This document shows, piece by piece, positions 22,175-33,754 of a stretch of 64,000 bases of DNA (positions are counted from its first letter, which is position 1; the number at the start of each line of letters is the position of its first letter). The stretch comes from Orobanche coerulescens. Lineage: Eukaryota; Streptophyta; Magnoliopsida; Lamiales; Orobanchaceae. Made by a program: the position numbers and the translations under genes. The notes under the pieces were generated by a model. The model was not told the DNA's origin. It saw only the letters and a program-made list of their open reading frames with translations, and did no database searches. Location of the stretch: NCBI GenBank assembly GCA_033398695.1, contig CM065815.1:146365001-146429000 (forward strand). Direction: 5' to 3'.

Positions 22175-25100
22175 ATGGGAGGCGGATGGAAACCTCAATG
22201 TTATCCAAATTACCAAAACGAACAAGTGTGGAGACCACAAAGATTTAACAAATGGTCTCAGCCTAGATTTAGAAATGGCCCACACTATTTTGTGGAATAT
22301 CCGGTATACAATCCAACCAGGAGATTTAGACCTCGACCACAGGCACCGTATAAGGGTTATAATAATAATAACAATTCCTATAATCCAAGGAGAAATCAAT
22401 TCTCCAGGAAACCCACTAACCCCAAAGGACCCACACAAATTTGGGTACCTAAATCTCTGCTTGTTTAATTGCAGAAAAGGTGGAAGGACTACAACCACAT
22501 CTCCTCAAGCTCAAATTTTGGAGGTGAAGAGTGGTTTGTAGACTCTGGATGCTCAAGGCACATGACCGGGAACAAGAAGATGTTGACCAAATATATCAAA
22601 GAAAGAGGTCCCGATGTAACCTTTGGAGATAGCTCTAGAGGATGACAAAAGGCTTTGGAGAGCCGCAGGAAACATTGTAATATCCAAAGTTCATTATGTC
22701 AAAGGTCTCAAATACAACCTCCTGAGCATAAGCCAGTTCTGCGACGAGAAGAATCTAGTAGTCTTCACCATCTTGAAGTGTATGGTGATAGACATCTTAT
22801 CTGGAGAGATAAAGCTACAAGGTTTCCGAAGAAGAGATGTATACATGATTGATTGGAACACAGGAACACCTAACTCCTGTTTTCTATCCAAGACTGTAGC
22901 TGAGAATGGATGGCTGTGGCACAAAAGACTATGTCACCTGAACTTCAAAGCCATCAACAAGATTAGCTCTCAGAAGCTGGTCAGAGGACTTCCAAATGAA
23001 GCATTCAAGAAGGAAGCACTCTGTGATGCATGTCAGAAAGGAAAGCAGACCAAGGCGTCGTTCAAGCCAGTGCAGCCTACAACGCTCACAACAAGGATCT
23101 TAGATCTACTTCACATGGATCTATTTGGTCCCATTAAGCCAAGGACTTTGAGCGGCATAAAGCATGCTCTTGTAATTGTAGATGATTATTCAAGGTACAC
23201 TTGGATCATTTTTCTATTCAAGAAAAGTGAAACCTTGACCAAGTTACCTGAGCTGCTGAGAAGGATCCAGAATGAGAAATCCCTCTCCATAATCAAGATC
23301 AGATCAGATAGAGGAGGAGAGTTTCTCAACAAGGCGATAACTGATTTCAGCGATCAGAATGGGATCCGGCATGAGCTCTGCACTGTGACGCCCACAGAAT
23401 GGTGTTCTTGAAAGAAGGAAACGAACTACGAAGGAAGCGGCAAGGTCCATGATTGCGAAGCGGACCTACCCAAAAGGTTCTGAAGTCATCAACACACCGC
23501 CACACCCGAGCAGGAGTATGATAGTAGGGAGACATGGCAAAACTCCTATGAGGTTTGGAATAATAGAACTCCTCTTGTTGCTTACTTTCATGTTTTTGGT
23601 TGTAAGTGTTTCATCCACAACAACGGTAAAACACACTAAATGCCTTTGATGCTAAAGCTGATGATGGTCTATTTATGGGATATTCCCAAAGAAGCAAGGC
23701 ATATAGAGTTTTCAACAAAAGAACCTTAGTTGTGGAGGAAACACCCCATGTTGTTTTTGATGAATCTCTTGAGTACAGAAACAACTTGAGAAAATTGAGA
23801 ACAAGCTCAAGTCGGAACCCTTGAAGAAGTCATTGTACATGACACTTGGAATGGTGGACTCACTGCAGATCAGCTGATGACCCAACCGCGGATGAAGACC
23901 CAATGCAGATCGACAGATCACCAAACCTATCCGATCCGATTCTTTGAAGAAGACCAATGAGTCGATAAAGACTCATCTCAGATTCGAACCAAGTGCAGAT
24001 GACAAGGCGGTAGCCGATCCACAGGCAGAATCCACAGATGCGAGATAACCACGAGCAATCCAACAGGGGGAACAAACCCAGAAGAAGACGAGATCCCCAA
24101 ATGGCTCAAGGATCATCCAATTCGGCAAATAATCGGAAAGTTGGTGATGGAGTCAAGACAAGACGATCAACTCTACCGGCAGGAATGGCGATGTTCTCAT
24201 GTTTCATGTCGCAAATTGAACCCAAGACGACAGAACAAGCCTTGGAAGATTATTCATGGATTAATGCCATGCAAGAGGAATTAGAGCAGATGGAGAGAAA
24301 CAAAGTTTGGGAACTAATGCATGCACCCAATCACAAGAAAGTTATTGGCACCAAATGGGTGTATAAAAACAAGAGTGATGAAGACGGAGCTGTTGTTAGG
24401 AATAAAGCCAGACTCGTAGCAAAAGGATATGCACAATGTGAGGGAATAGATTTTGATGAAACTTATGCACCTGTTGCAAGATTAGAAGCCATCAGACTAT
24501 TCCTCGCATATGCTGCATTCAAGGATTTTGAAGTCTACCAAATGGATGTGAAAAGTGCGTTTCTAAATGGAATCCTAGAAGAAGAAGTCTATGTAGAGCA
24601 ACCCCCAGGTTTTGTCAAAGGAGACAAAGTCTATAAGCTGTTGAAGGCTCTGTATGGACTCAAGCAAGCACCGAGAGCATGGTATGAAACACTGTCTGTG
24701 TTTCTTGAGAAGAATGGTTTTTGCAAAGGAAAAGTGGACAAGACCCTATTCAGAGTGGAGCACGAAGGCCACATACTAATAGTTCAGATTTATGTGGATG
24801 ACATCATATTCGGGTCAACCAATCCAGAACTATGTGAGAAATTCTCCAACCTCATGCAAGGAGAATTCGAGATGAGTATGATGGGAAAGCTTAACTTCTT
24901 TCTCGGATTACAAGTTAAGCAGATGGAAAAAGGAATTTTCATCAACCAGGCAAAGTATACCCGAGATCTCATCAAGAGATATGGAATGGAATCAGCCAAA
25001 CCCGCAAGAATTCCAATGAGCACAAGCACTCACCTGGATGCAGACGAGGCAGGAATATCAGTGGACTCAACCCACTACAGAGGACTCATCGGATCTCTTA

Positions 25101-25746
25101 CCTAATCGCAAGCAAAGAGACATATCATATGCGGTTGGAGTTTGTGCAAGATTCGATCAAGCCGAAGCAATCACACCTAGATGCAGCCAAGAGAATAATC
25201 AAGTACCTAAAGTCTACCATTAATGTTGGACTATGGTACCCCAAAGATGACAACTTCGAGCTATCAGGATACTCAGATGCGGATTTCGCCGGATGCAAAA
25301 TCAATAGGAAGAGCACTAGTGGAACGTGTCAATTCCTAGGAACCAGACTAATATCCTGGTTTAGCAAGAAGCAGGTTTCTAACTCTATCTCCACTACAGA
25401 GTCAGAATACCTAGCTGCAGGTAGCTGTTGTGCACAAATTCTATGGATCAGACAACAGCTAAGGGACTACAATATTATTGCCAACGAAGTTCCTATATGG
25501 TGTGACAACAATAGTGCTATTGCAATAACCAACAATCCGGTTTTGCACTCAAGGACAAAGCACATTGACGTTAAGCACCATTTTATTCGAGACCACGTGC
25601 TTAACAAAAGGGTTAGAGTTGAAAGAGTCAGCACAGACTACCAAATAGCTGACATCTTCACCAAACCCCTACCAGAAGAAAGATTCCTAGAGCTGAGCAG
25701 AGACCTTGGATTACTAGATTGGGAATCAAGTTCTGAAGCAAGTTGA
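22175..25746 (+). pseudogene. pol: Sirevirus pol of E2: protease, integrase, RT, RNase H, frameshifted
   Basis: Arg/Asn/Pro-rich linker at 22175-22468. The aspartic protease site (WFVDSGCSRHMTG) is at about 22532, with Asp-Ser-Gly at 22541-22549. GAG-pre-integrase and integrase lie at 22623-23400 with the zinc finger (WHKRLCHLNF, CDACQKGK) and core Asp motifs (HMDLFGP, IRSDRGGEF). The frame breaks at about 23395, in the conserved stretch that holds the catalytic Glu. RT is at 24130-25105 with [11 protein letters not shown] and YVDDIIFG (24791-24802). A further break lies near 25100. RNase H runs at 25129-25746 with SDADFAG, TESEYLAAGSCC and [10 protein letters not shown]. Several breaks fall on expected CAG or CTG codons and look like local miscalls or small indels. 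Confidence 0.92.
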
Positions 25747-26281
25747 AGGAAGGACGGACCCCCCCCCAGAATCAGCCTAAGCTGATGCAGGCAAGAAGAC
25801 GAAGGCCAGTCGAAGCAACTTAGCTGTACAGAACACCAGGCGAGAAGTCAAACTCACCTGTAACAGAACGGTCAACAGTCAACGAATCAGACCAGCTAAG
25901 TTCTCTAAACTGATCTCTAATTTTTAATTATTATCTGCCATATTTATAATATTATTTTGGCTTAAGAAATAGCGTTTAAAAATACATTTTATGAGCCTAG
26001 TGGCAATTTTAAATACACGCGTCACACGCCTATTTAATTAACCTCTACGGTGGCCAATCAGAATCAACCGTCAATTTTAAATGGGGCCACCGATTCAAAT
26101 TTGAAATTCAAAAGAATATGAAAAGGCGTACCACCGTTTGAATTTATAATAAACTAATCCAAACGTCTTTTCATCTTCTTTATAAGGAAGAAAACCCTTT
26201 CACTTTCCTCTTTACGCGTTCAGAAACCCTAAAAATTTACAGAGCAAAATACACACTAAATCCTAAAATCTTTTTGCAGAA
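25747..26281. other. Spacer between pol and post-pol ORF of E2
   Basis: No ORF of note. It contains a C run (25762-25770), an AT-rich middle part and a TATA-like TTTATAAGGA at about 26180, 100 bp before ATG 26282. This may be a promoter for the post-pol ORF (inference). Confidence 0.45.
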
Positions 26282-29200
26282 ATGGCATCTTTTGACGGAG
26301 CAAACTTGAAGGCGATGAAGGACCAGGTTATCTTCTCCATGGTCGTCGATTTCGAAGGACTACTGGAAGCAAACCTAGAGGACTTTGATATGCTCGACTT
26401 AATCCGGGCGATGAAGCTGAACGGAATCTACCCGTTTCTTGACATCAACCCTCAACACTTGTTCAAAGAAGATGTGGTTGAATTTTATCGCACCGCTTAC
26501 CCGATTCAAGACGGGATTGAGCACGGTCGGTGGCGTACCAGTCACCATAGATACAGAGAAGATTCGCTCTGTATTCGGGATGCAACATCGCGGTTTGGCG
26601 GTCGAAGCACTCAAACAATCACCCGCCGAAACGTGGAAGACGATTAAGCTCGAAAATGTCCCTGAGAAGTTGAAGTTTACGGCGAAGAGAAATGAGTTGA
26701 AAAGAGTTTATCGAGTCGCCTTGGATATCACAAATAAAATAGTCATGGGAATGGCAGGAAGCTATGACCAACTATCATCCTCAAAATTCATGGTGTTGGG
26801 TGCGTTAATTCAGCGAGAGGAAGTAGATTGGGCCGATTACATTTTTAGGCAACTTGTTCGCGAGGTGAACAAGGTCGAATGGCTCGAGGGAGAGAAGAAG
26901 TTCAAGACTAAGTTGGCGTTCGGAACGCATCTTAGTTGGTTCTTGGAGCAGACTGGAGTGGCCAAGGGAAACATTGACCCTTTCCACCCAAACAAGAGGC
27001 TTGGTCACATGGACCATGATAAGAAGAAGGTTGGAGTCACTGGGAGGGCAGCCCAGATATTGAAGGATTTACCAGACTCAAGCTATTGCCCAAGGTACGA
27101 TCTATCAGACTCGGACCAACCTGCAGCAGAGGTCAGAACTGCAGTCGAGTCCGAGAATGAGTCTGATGATACTCCAATCGCCATCCGTTTCAAGAGAAGG
27201 GGACCAGCCCCAGAAGGACCTTCCAACCTGCAGTCATCACCTGAACCCTCTCCAAAGAGGCCAAGGAAGCTGCAGTTCAGTGAAGGAGAGCAGCCTGAAC
27301 AGCCTACCAGTCCATCAGTTCAGTCTCCAGTGCATCCGGACCAGCCTGCACCAGACACCGAAACAAGAATTGTACCTGTCATTACTCCTCCAGTATACAT
27401 GACCGAAGAAGAGGAAGCAGGTCTTGTTATATCTATCCCTGAAGCAGATTACTCATTCAATCTTTTGGAAAATAACACTTTTAATCTTTCCATAGAACAA
27501 CTTCAGCTTGTCAAGCCACAAGCAGAAAAACATTCCTTTGTCAATATTTTTAAGGAGTGGAAAACTCTTAAAACCATGTCCTTTACAAATTTTCAAATTT
27601 TTGTTGAAACTAGTGGTTGGGAATACCCCCAAGCCACGGAGGATGTTCTGACTGATTTTTGCAAAGAGTCAGATTTGGCTTTACTCCTCCAGGATAACTG
27701 GTTCATGTCACATTTTGAGACAAACATGGACCATTTTATCCACTCTATAATGTTGAGTATTTTTGATGGTAGTTTTGGAGAGGAGGAGGAAGAGGAGAAG
27801 GTAGAAAAGGAGATTAGGATAGAGGAAGTTGATGAAGAGAATGAAATTATCAATTTAGTTGAGGAGGATGAAGAAGCAAAAGAAGAACAAGAAGAAAACA
27901 TACCAGTTGAAAAAGAGACAGAGGAAATTGAAAAAACAGAAGAAGTGGAAGATGAAGAAGATGAAGAAGAAGGAGAAGAAGTGGAGCAAGAAAAAGAAGA
28001 AGAAAATAAAGAGGATGATGATGATGATGAAGGAGAGAAGGAAAAAGATGATGCTAAGGATGATGATGATGATGAAGGAGAGAAGGAAAAAGATGATGCT
28101 AAGGATGATGATGATGATGATCATGATGATGGAGGTGAAGGAGGAGCTGGTGTGGTTACTGGAAAAGAAAAAGAAAAATCTGGAGAAGTAGAAAAAGAAA
28201 AATCTGAGGAGAAAGAAAAAGAGAAATCTGAAGATGAAGAAGGGAAAAAGGAAGAAAGAGAAACGGAGCCAGAGAAGGAGCGAGCCTACCAACGAAGGCT
28301 GCAGATAGGGTTGTTGTACCTCCCGGTACACCGGCCTAGACGCCGATCTGGCAGAGGACTCAGTCGGGGACCCCATAGAAGACTCTATCGGACCTACCTG
28401 CTGCAGACGGGAGCTGCGGTCGAGTGGCTCCATTCTTTGAAGGATCGGGAGAACACTCCCCATCGGCTCGATTATCTCCTACCATGACCGAGGTGATCAA
28501 GCGGATTGTCGAGACACCATTGGGAGCTGCTGTCAACACAGTCACTCGACCTTCAAACCATTAATGCCAAGATTGACACCTGCTGCAGAGACAGATCCCT
28601 CGGCCTCCTCCTCCTACAAACAACAGAATGCCTTTTGGCATGTCCATTGGATGAGCCGCATGGAGCAACAATTAACAACCCTCATTGATCTTTGGCAAAA
28701 AGGGGGAAGAGAGGATTCGGGGAAGGGAGAGAATTGAAGTAAGAAAAAGCAGGATGTCCCCACCTTGAAGGACCATCTAGCTGAAGAGGAAGGAACTGTA
28801 GATTCGAAGACAAGGCCGACCACTGAAGGGAAGCGCGAAGGACCAGAGGCGGCTTGAACCTACTCTTGAGTGGGAAGGTGCGGAGCTATGGTATGTTGAA
28901 GATTTACGCCCACTTGAAGCTATTGAAATATGGGGAGCTGCTAGGAAGAAGTTCATCGAGACTTTTATGTCAGGAACTTCTTGGGATGACAAACTCTCCC
29001 CACGGGAGATTTTCATCAAGCTGGATGGAAGCGATTCATCCCAAGCTTTGGGCTATCCTAAAGAAGCACGCAAAAGAGCAAAAGCTTTTCCCATGATCCC
29101 TAAATTGAGTGAAGAAGCACCAATCCGCATGGATGGTGAACTTGATGAACTACAACTACAGGAGGAAATCAAGCGAGTGCGCTTGAAAACAAATTCAGAT

Positions 29201-29341
29201 CGCGGCGGGAGCAGGATTTCGCGGCTCTAGTGGTGAAAAGGAAGTATGGCCTTGCTCCGGTCAAGGTAAGACCCATTGGAGCCAAACCATTCAGACCTGC
29301 CAAGCAGCCTGTTCGAAGAGGCAGAGGAAGAGGCAGATGAT
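26282..29341 (+). pseudogene. Sirevirus post-pol ('env-like') ORF of E2, frameshifted
   Basis: Unknown function. It starts at ATG 26282 (MASFDGANLKAM) and shifts frame near 26510. It then reads 26515-28260 with a conserved N-terminal domain similar to 'putative plant transposon protein' regions (for example GGVPVTIDTEKI, VLGALIQREEVDWADYIF). Next are a Pro/Ser linker, a second globular part (27400-27770) and an extreme Glu/Lys/Asp tract (27780-28260) with a 45-bp tandem repeat. After more frame changes it ends with an Arg-rich tail (KQPVRRGRGRGR, about 29300-29340). I see no signal peptide or transmembrane segment. The acidic tract and basic tail look more like a nuclear or nucleic-acid-binding protein than an envelope protein (inference). 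Confidence 0.8.
28029..28118 (+). repeat. 45-bp tandem repeat in the acidic tract
   Basis: Two exact copies of 45 bp (28029-28073 and 28074-28118) encode the unit EGEKEKDDAKDDDDD. The length keeps the frame. Confidence 0.93.
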
Positions 29342-29554
29342 GTTAACTATTTTCTTACTTGTAATTTATTTTCTGTACTTAAACATTCTTGTATAATTTC
29401 TATGATAAAGTCAGAAAATTTTATGAACAGTCTGTTGAATGACAATTTTCCAGTTGTCTCAATATTAGGTGATTTGATTTTGTCTTGCACTTAAGTGCAG
29501 ACTTGGTCATTTGATTTCTTACTTAGTTTTGCCATCATCAAAATAGGGGGAATT
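29342..29554 (+). other. 3' spacer and polypurine tract of E2
   Basis: T-rich spacer ending in CATCAAAATAGGGGGAATT at 29536-29554, directly before the LTR start at 29555. The tract resembles those of E1 and E3. Confidence 0.85.
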
Positions 29555-30968
29555 TGTTAGGAATACTTGTTAGATTTTGATGATGTCATTAATTTAAAAT
29601 CAAATGTTTATTAATTGGCGAAATGTAAGGAAGAACCAAATGAGTATCTTCCATAGGCCAAAATATGTTAAGTATAAAATTGGCAAAGTGTAAAGAAGAA
29701 CCAAATGAGTGTCTTCTGTAGGCCAAAGTTAGTTAGGCTGAAAATCGGCTAAGTACTAAAGTACAGTCTAGTCCATCAGAGAAGTACAGACGACTCTAAT
29801 CAGAGTAGCCCTGGTCAACTAAAATTTATCAGAGAAGTTTGACCAGACTGCAGCCAAGGTACCTCAGGGAAGTCACCTGACCAGACAAGTCTCAAACAGT
29901 ATACAGCCGAGACGACCTACCTGCAGAGAAGTAAGCTGCACATCAGTCTACTCAAACTACAGCCTAGTACTCCAAGTCCGCGTCAGCATGTTTTGAAAAG
30001 TCAAATATTACGGAAAGCTCACATGCAACGTGAAGAGACAAATTGGAGTGATTCCCGCAAGAGATATGATTTATTTAAATCATCCTGACCCACCGTGAAG
30101 ACTTTAATCCTTTTATATTCAAAAGATTCGGCGCTCACATGCAGAAGTCATCACAACGGTCGGAAGATGAAATTAAATAATGGGAATCCAAATTGCAACG
30201 TTCGAAAAGATTAAACAATGAAGTCTCTCTCCAACGGACGGATTTGTTGATTTGCAACGGCTACAAGGAAGAAGCTCGAGAGATCGTGATCTATATATAT
30301 CCAGAGATTTGAAACGAGCAACTACCGGTGCGAACATATACTCTAAGCGATCAAAGCAAACCAAGCAATCCTAAGCAACCAAATAGCATCGAGAAAAGAG
30401 CAGATCCAAAAGTTCATATTCAAGGAAGCTCTTTAGTTGAGAAGACAAACACTCTTGTCTTTAAATATTGAGTAAGGGTACTTCTTTGGTTGAAGTAGCA
30501 GATCAGAAAGGCATCCGAGGATCGCGGATCAAGAGGTGCAAGGCAGTCAAGTTTGTGTACAACGGCACGGAATTCCACTAGTTGGAAGCTGTTGTAGTGT
30601 GTAGTGAATCACTGTAATATTTATCACTGGTTGAGAATTATAGTGAATTCATCTCCAACTGGTTTGGAGAAAAGTGGATTAGTAGAGGATTACCCCACCT
30701 CTGAGACCACTATAAATTGCCTGTGTTATTTACTATTTTACTGCATCATACTCTAACTGCTGCATCCATTGTTAAGTGTTTCATTAAGTTAATATATATA
30801 TTCGTCATCAGCTGACTTCCGCACATATCCAAGAACAAACGACTCCTAGTCATTTGTTTGATCATCAGCTGAAGAAACTCACTCTTCGAGAAAAAGAGTT
30901 CAAGAGTTTCAACAAGTCTATTCACCCCCCCCCCTCTAGACTTGTTTCTGGACGACTTGTGACCTACA
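29555..30968 (+). repeat. 3' LTR of E2
   Basis: Second copy of the E2 LTR, TGTTAGGAATAC to GACCTACA. It has a longer C run near its end (about 30925-30934) than the 5' copy, and retains many CAG/CTG triplets where the 5' copy reads CGG, CGA or similar. Confidence 0.95.
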
Positions 30969-33754
30969 AACGCCTGTGTGGGTGTGGATCTTCTTGAGGA
31001 CGAGATCGCCCACTTGAAACCTTCTTTCTTTGACCTTTGAATTGAAGAACTTCTCGGCTCTCCTTTTGTGGATTGTGTTCTTCATTTCTGAGGTCAGCCG
31101 TCGTTCTTCGAGCATGTCTAGGTCGATTCGTCGGGCCACATCGTTGTCGGTCGTCATCTCCTGTTCGGTTCGATGGCTGAGGACGGCGATCTCTGAAGGA
31201 ATCACCGCTTCTGTTCCGAAGGCAAGGGTGAATGGGGTTTCGCCGGTTGAATTGCGGGTCGTCGTTCGGTGGGACCACAAAACGTCTGGGAGCTCGCTCG
31301 CCCATCGTCCTTGCCTGGATTCGAGTCGCGCTTTAATCGTGTGTTTGAGGATCTTATTCACTGCCTCTACCTGCCCGTTCGTCTGAGGGTGATAGGGCGC
31401 TGAGAATAACCTTTTGATTCCCCACTTTTCACAGAATTGCATGACTTCTAGGCCGTCGAATTGTTTTCCATTGTCGGAGATGATGGCCTGGGGCAGACCG
31501 AATCGGCATATGATGTTTTTCCAGATAAACTTGATCACCTGTTCCTGTCCGATCTTGTTTAGTGGCTCGGCCTCTGCCCACTTGGTGAAATAGTCGACCC
31601 CTACGATAGCAAATTTACAGCCCCCTGGAGCCGTCGGCAGGGGATCAATAAGGTCGATTCCCATTGCGCAAATGGCCAAGGGCTGTACATAGAGGTGAGC
31701 TGTTCGGGGGAGAGTTTGATGTTTGGGCCCATTATCTGGCACCTGTGACACGATCTGGCATAGGCGATCGCATCCTTCTGAAGTAATGGCCAGAAAAAAC
31801 CTTGCCTGGTTGTCTTATGGATGAGAGCTCGCCCGCCCGCATGGTTTCCGCAAATCCCATCATGGATCTCGGCTAAAACGAGCCGACCTTCCTCCGGTGT
31901 AATACACTTGAGGAGGGGAAGGCTGAAGGCTCGCTTGTAAAGCCGGTCGTCCAATAGGGTATATCTGGTCGCACGGAGCTGGAGTTGGCGAGCTTTAACA
32001 CGGTCGTCAGGGACCGTTCCGTCCTTTAAGTATTTGATGAACGGAGTCATCCAGTTCTCCTCGGCGATGGAAATCATGGTAACCAGGCTTCTGTCGATCG
32101 CCGGCCTTGCTGACTTTGTGATTTGGATATTGGAGAAGTCGGCTGCCCCATCCGATGATGCTAGTTTGGAAAGAGCATCGGCCTGGGAGTTGTGCTCTCT
32201 CGGGACTTGTTTGATTAGCACTTCTTCAAATTTTGTGCACATTTCGGCGACCAGCTCTTGGTATTTGACCATTTGTTCGCCGCGCGCCTCATATTCTCCC
32301 TTGACTTGGTTCACGACGAAAAGGGAGTCCATGAAGATATGGAGGCGACGAACATCTAGGGCGAGGGCTAGATCGAGCCCGCCTACCAAAGCTTCGTATT
32401 CAGCTTCATTGTTGGTCGCACGAAAACCGAAACGTACAACATTTGTGAAACTTTGACCATCGGGGCTGATGAGGACAATCCCTGCCCCTACTCGCGAATT
32501 GGTCGCCGAGCCATCCACATATAATTTCCAGGCGGGTCGGCCGACCTGGGTCGGGCTGTGAGGGAAAGTTAATTCCACCACGAAGTCCGCCAGAGCTTGG
32601 CCCTTGATCGCCGTGCGAGGAGCGTAAGTGATACCGTATTGGGCGATCTCCAGCGACCACTTGAGGAGTCGCCCGTTGGTGTCCGGTCGGTGTAGGACTT
32701 GCCTTAGAGGTAGAGTTGTTAGGACTTCCACTTGGTGATCTAAGAAGTAAGCCCTCAGCTTACGAACACTCATGACAAGGGCGTAGGCGGTCTTCTCCAA
32801 TGGTGTATAACGCGTTTCAGCGTCGTGGAGCGCTTGACTGACATAATAGATGGGCAAGTGGGCTTGTCCCTCCGCTCGCACCAGAACGGCACTTAGTGCG
32901 ACCTCCGAGGCTGCCAGGTAAAGGAATAGTTTCTCACCGGGGATCGGCTTTGCCAGGATCTGGGGGTTAGATAGATATTCCTTTATTTTGGCGAATGCTA
33001 TCTGGCTTTCCTTCGTCCATGCGAACTTCTTGTTCTTGATGGTTGCGAAGAAAGGCTTGCTTTAATCGCCGAGCCGTGATATGAAACGGTTGAGGGCGGC
33101 TAGACAACCTGTGAGGCGTTGCACCTGCTTGATGTTTCGCGGCTCCTGCATGACGAGGATCGCCTGAATCTTGGTGGGGTTCTCCTCGATCCCCCTTTGG
33201 CTCACGATGTGCCCCAGGAATTTTCCGGAGCCTACTCCGAAGTTGCATTTCTTGGGGTTCAGTTTCATGTTGAACTTCTCGAGGATGGCGAACGTCTCGG
33301 CGAGATCGCTGAGATGATCCTCCTTCTTGAGGCTTTTGACTACGATATCATCAATGTAGACCTCCATAGTCTTGCCGATCTGATTAGCGAACATTCTGTT
33401 GACTAGTCGCTGGTAGGTCGCCCCTGCGTTTTTCAAGCCGAACGGCATTCGGACCCAAAAGTATATGTCTTTTTCCGTGTGGAAAGATGTGTGTTTTATG
33501 TCTTCCTCCGCCATTGGGATTTGATGATATCCGGCGAAGGCATCCATAAATGACATCATTTCGCAACCTGCCGTACTATCGACCAAGTGATCAATATGAG
33601 GCATCGGAAATTGATCTTTTGGACATGCCGCGTTGAGGTCGGTGAAGTCAATGCATAACCTCCAGGAGCCAGTTGGCTTTTTGACGACCACCGCGTTGGC
33701 GACCCACTGTGGTTCGTCTGTGGCTACTCCGATTAATTTGTTGTTGAGTAACTT
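30969..33754 (-). pseudogene. pol: Tat pol: RT, RNase H, archaeal-type RNase H, integrase (C-terminus split off)
   Basis: On the minus strand RT begins after a TAG at 33755. It shows WRLCIDFTDLNAACPKD, MPFGLKNAGATYQRLVN and the active site YIDD (33347-33358). The first RNase H contains YYVSQAL and YTPLEKTAYALV; an in-frame TAA at 33062-33064 separates it from RT. A second, archaeal-type RNase H follows at about 32130-32540 (LYVDGSATNSRVGAGIVL, NNEAEYEALVGGL, DALSKLAS), the mark of Tat elements. Integrase has the HHCC zinc finger (near 31740-31870: HDGICGNHAGG, CHRCQIMG), then a frame change near 31620. The core then carries GIDLIDPLP, IISDNGKQF and the Glu region GQVEAVNK. The frame is cut at 30969 by E2; the last residues lie at 18807-18943. 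Confidence 0.94.

Larger units (their letters stand above)
18944..30968 (+). mobile_element. Complete Sirevirus-like Ty1/copia retrotransposon E2
   Basis: At 12,025 bp it has two LTRs (1398 and 1414 bp), a PBS, gag, pol, a long post-pol ORF and a polypurine tract. Perfect 5-bp duplications AACGC flank it (18939-18943 and 30969-30973). It sits in the integrase gene of the Tat element. Size, Met-tRNA PBS, pol motifs and the extra ORF after pol agree with the Sirevirus genus. All coding parts carry frameshifts, so it is not autonomous as written. Confidence 0.96.

Noticed and set aside
27855..28463. Minus-strand ORF of 202 codons rich in Phe, Ile and Leu, looking like a membrane protein
   Set aside because: It is the mirror of the Glu/Lys/Asp tract of the E2 post-pol ORF; GAA/GAT repeats read in reverse give TTC/ATC. 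No independent support.
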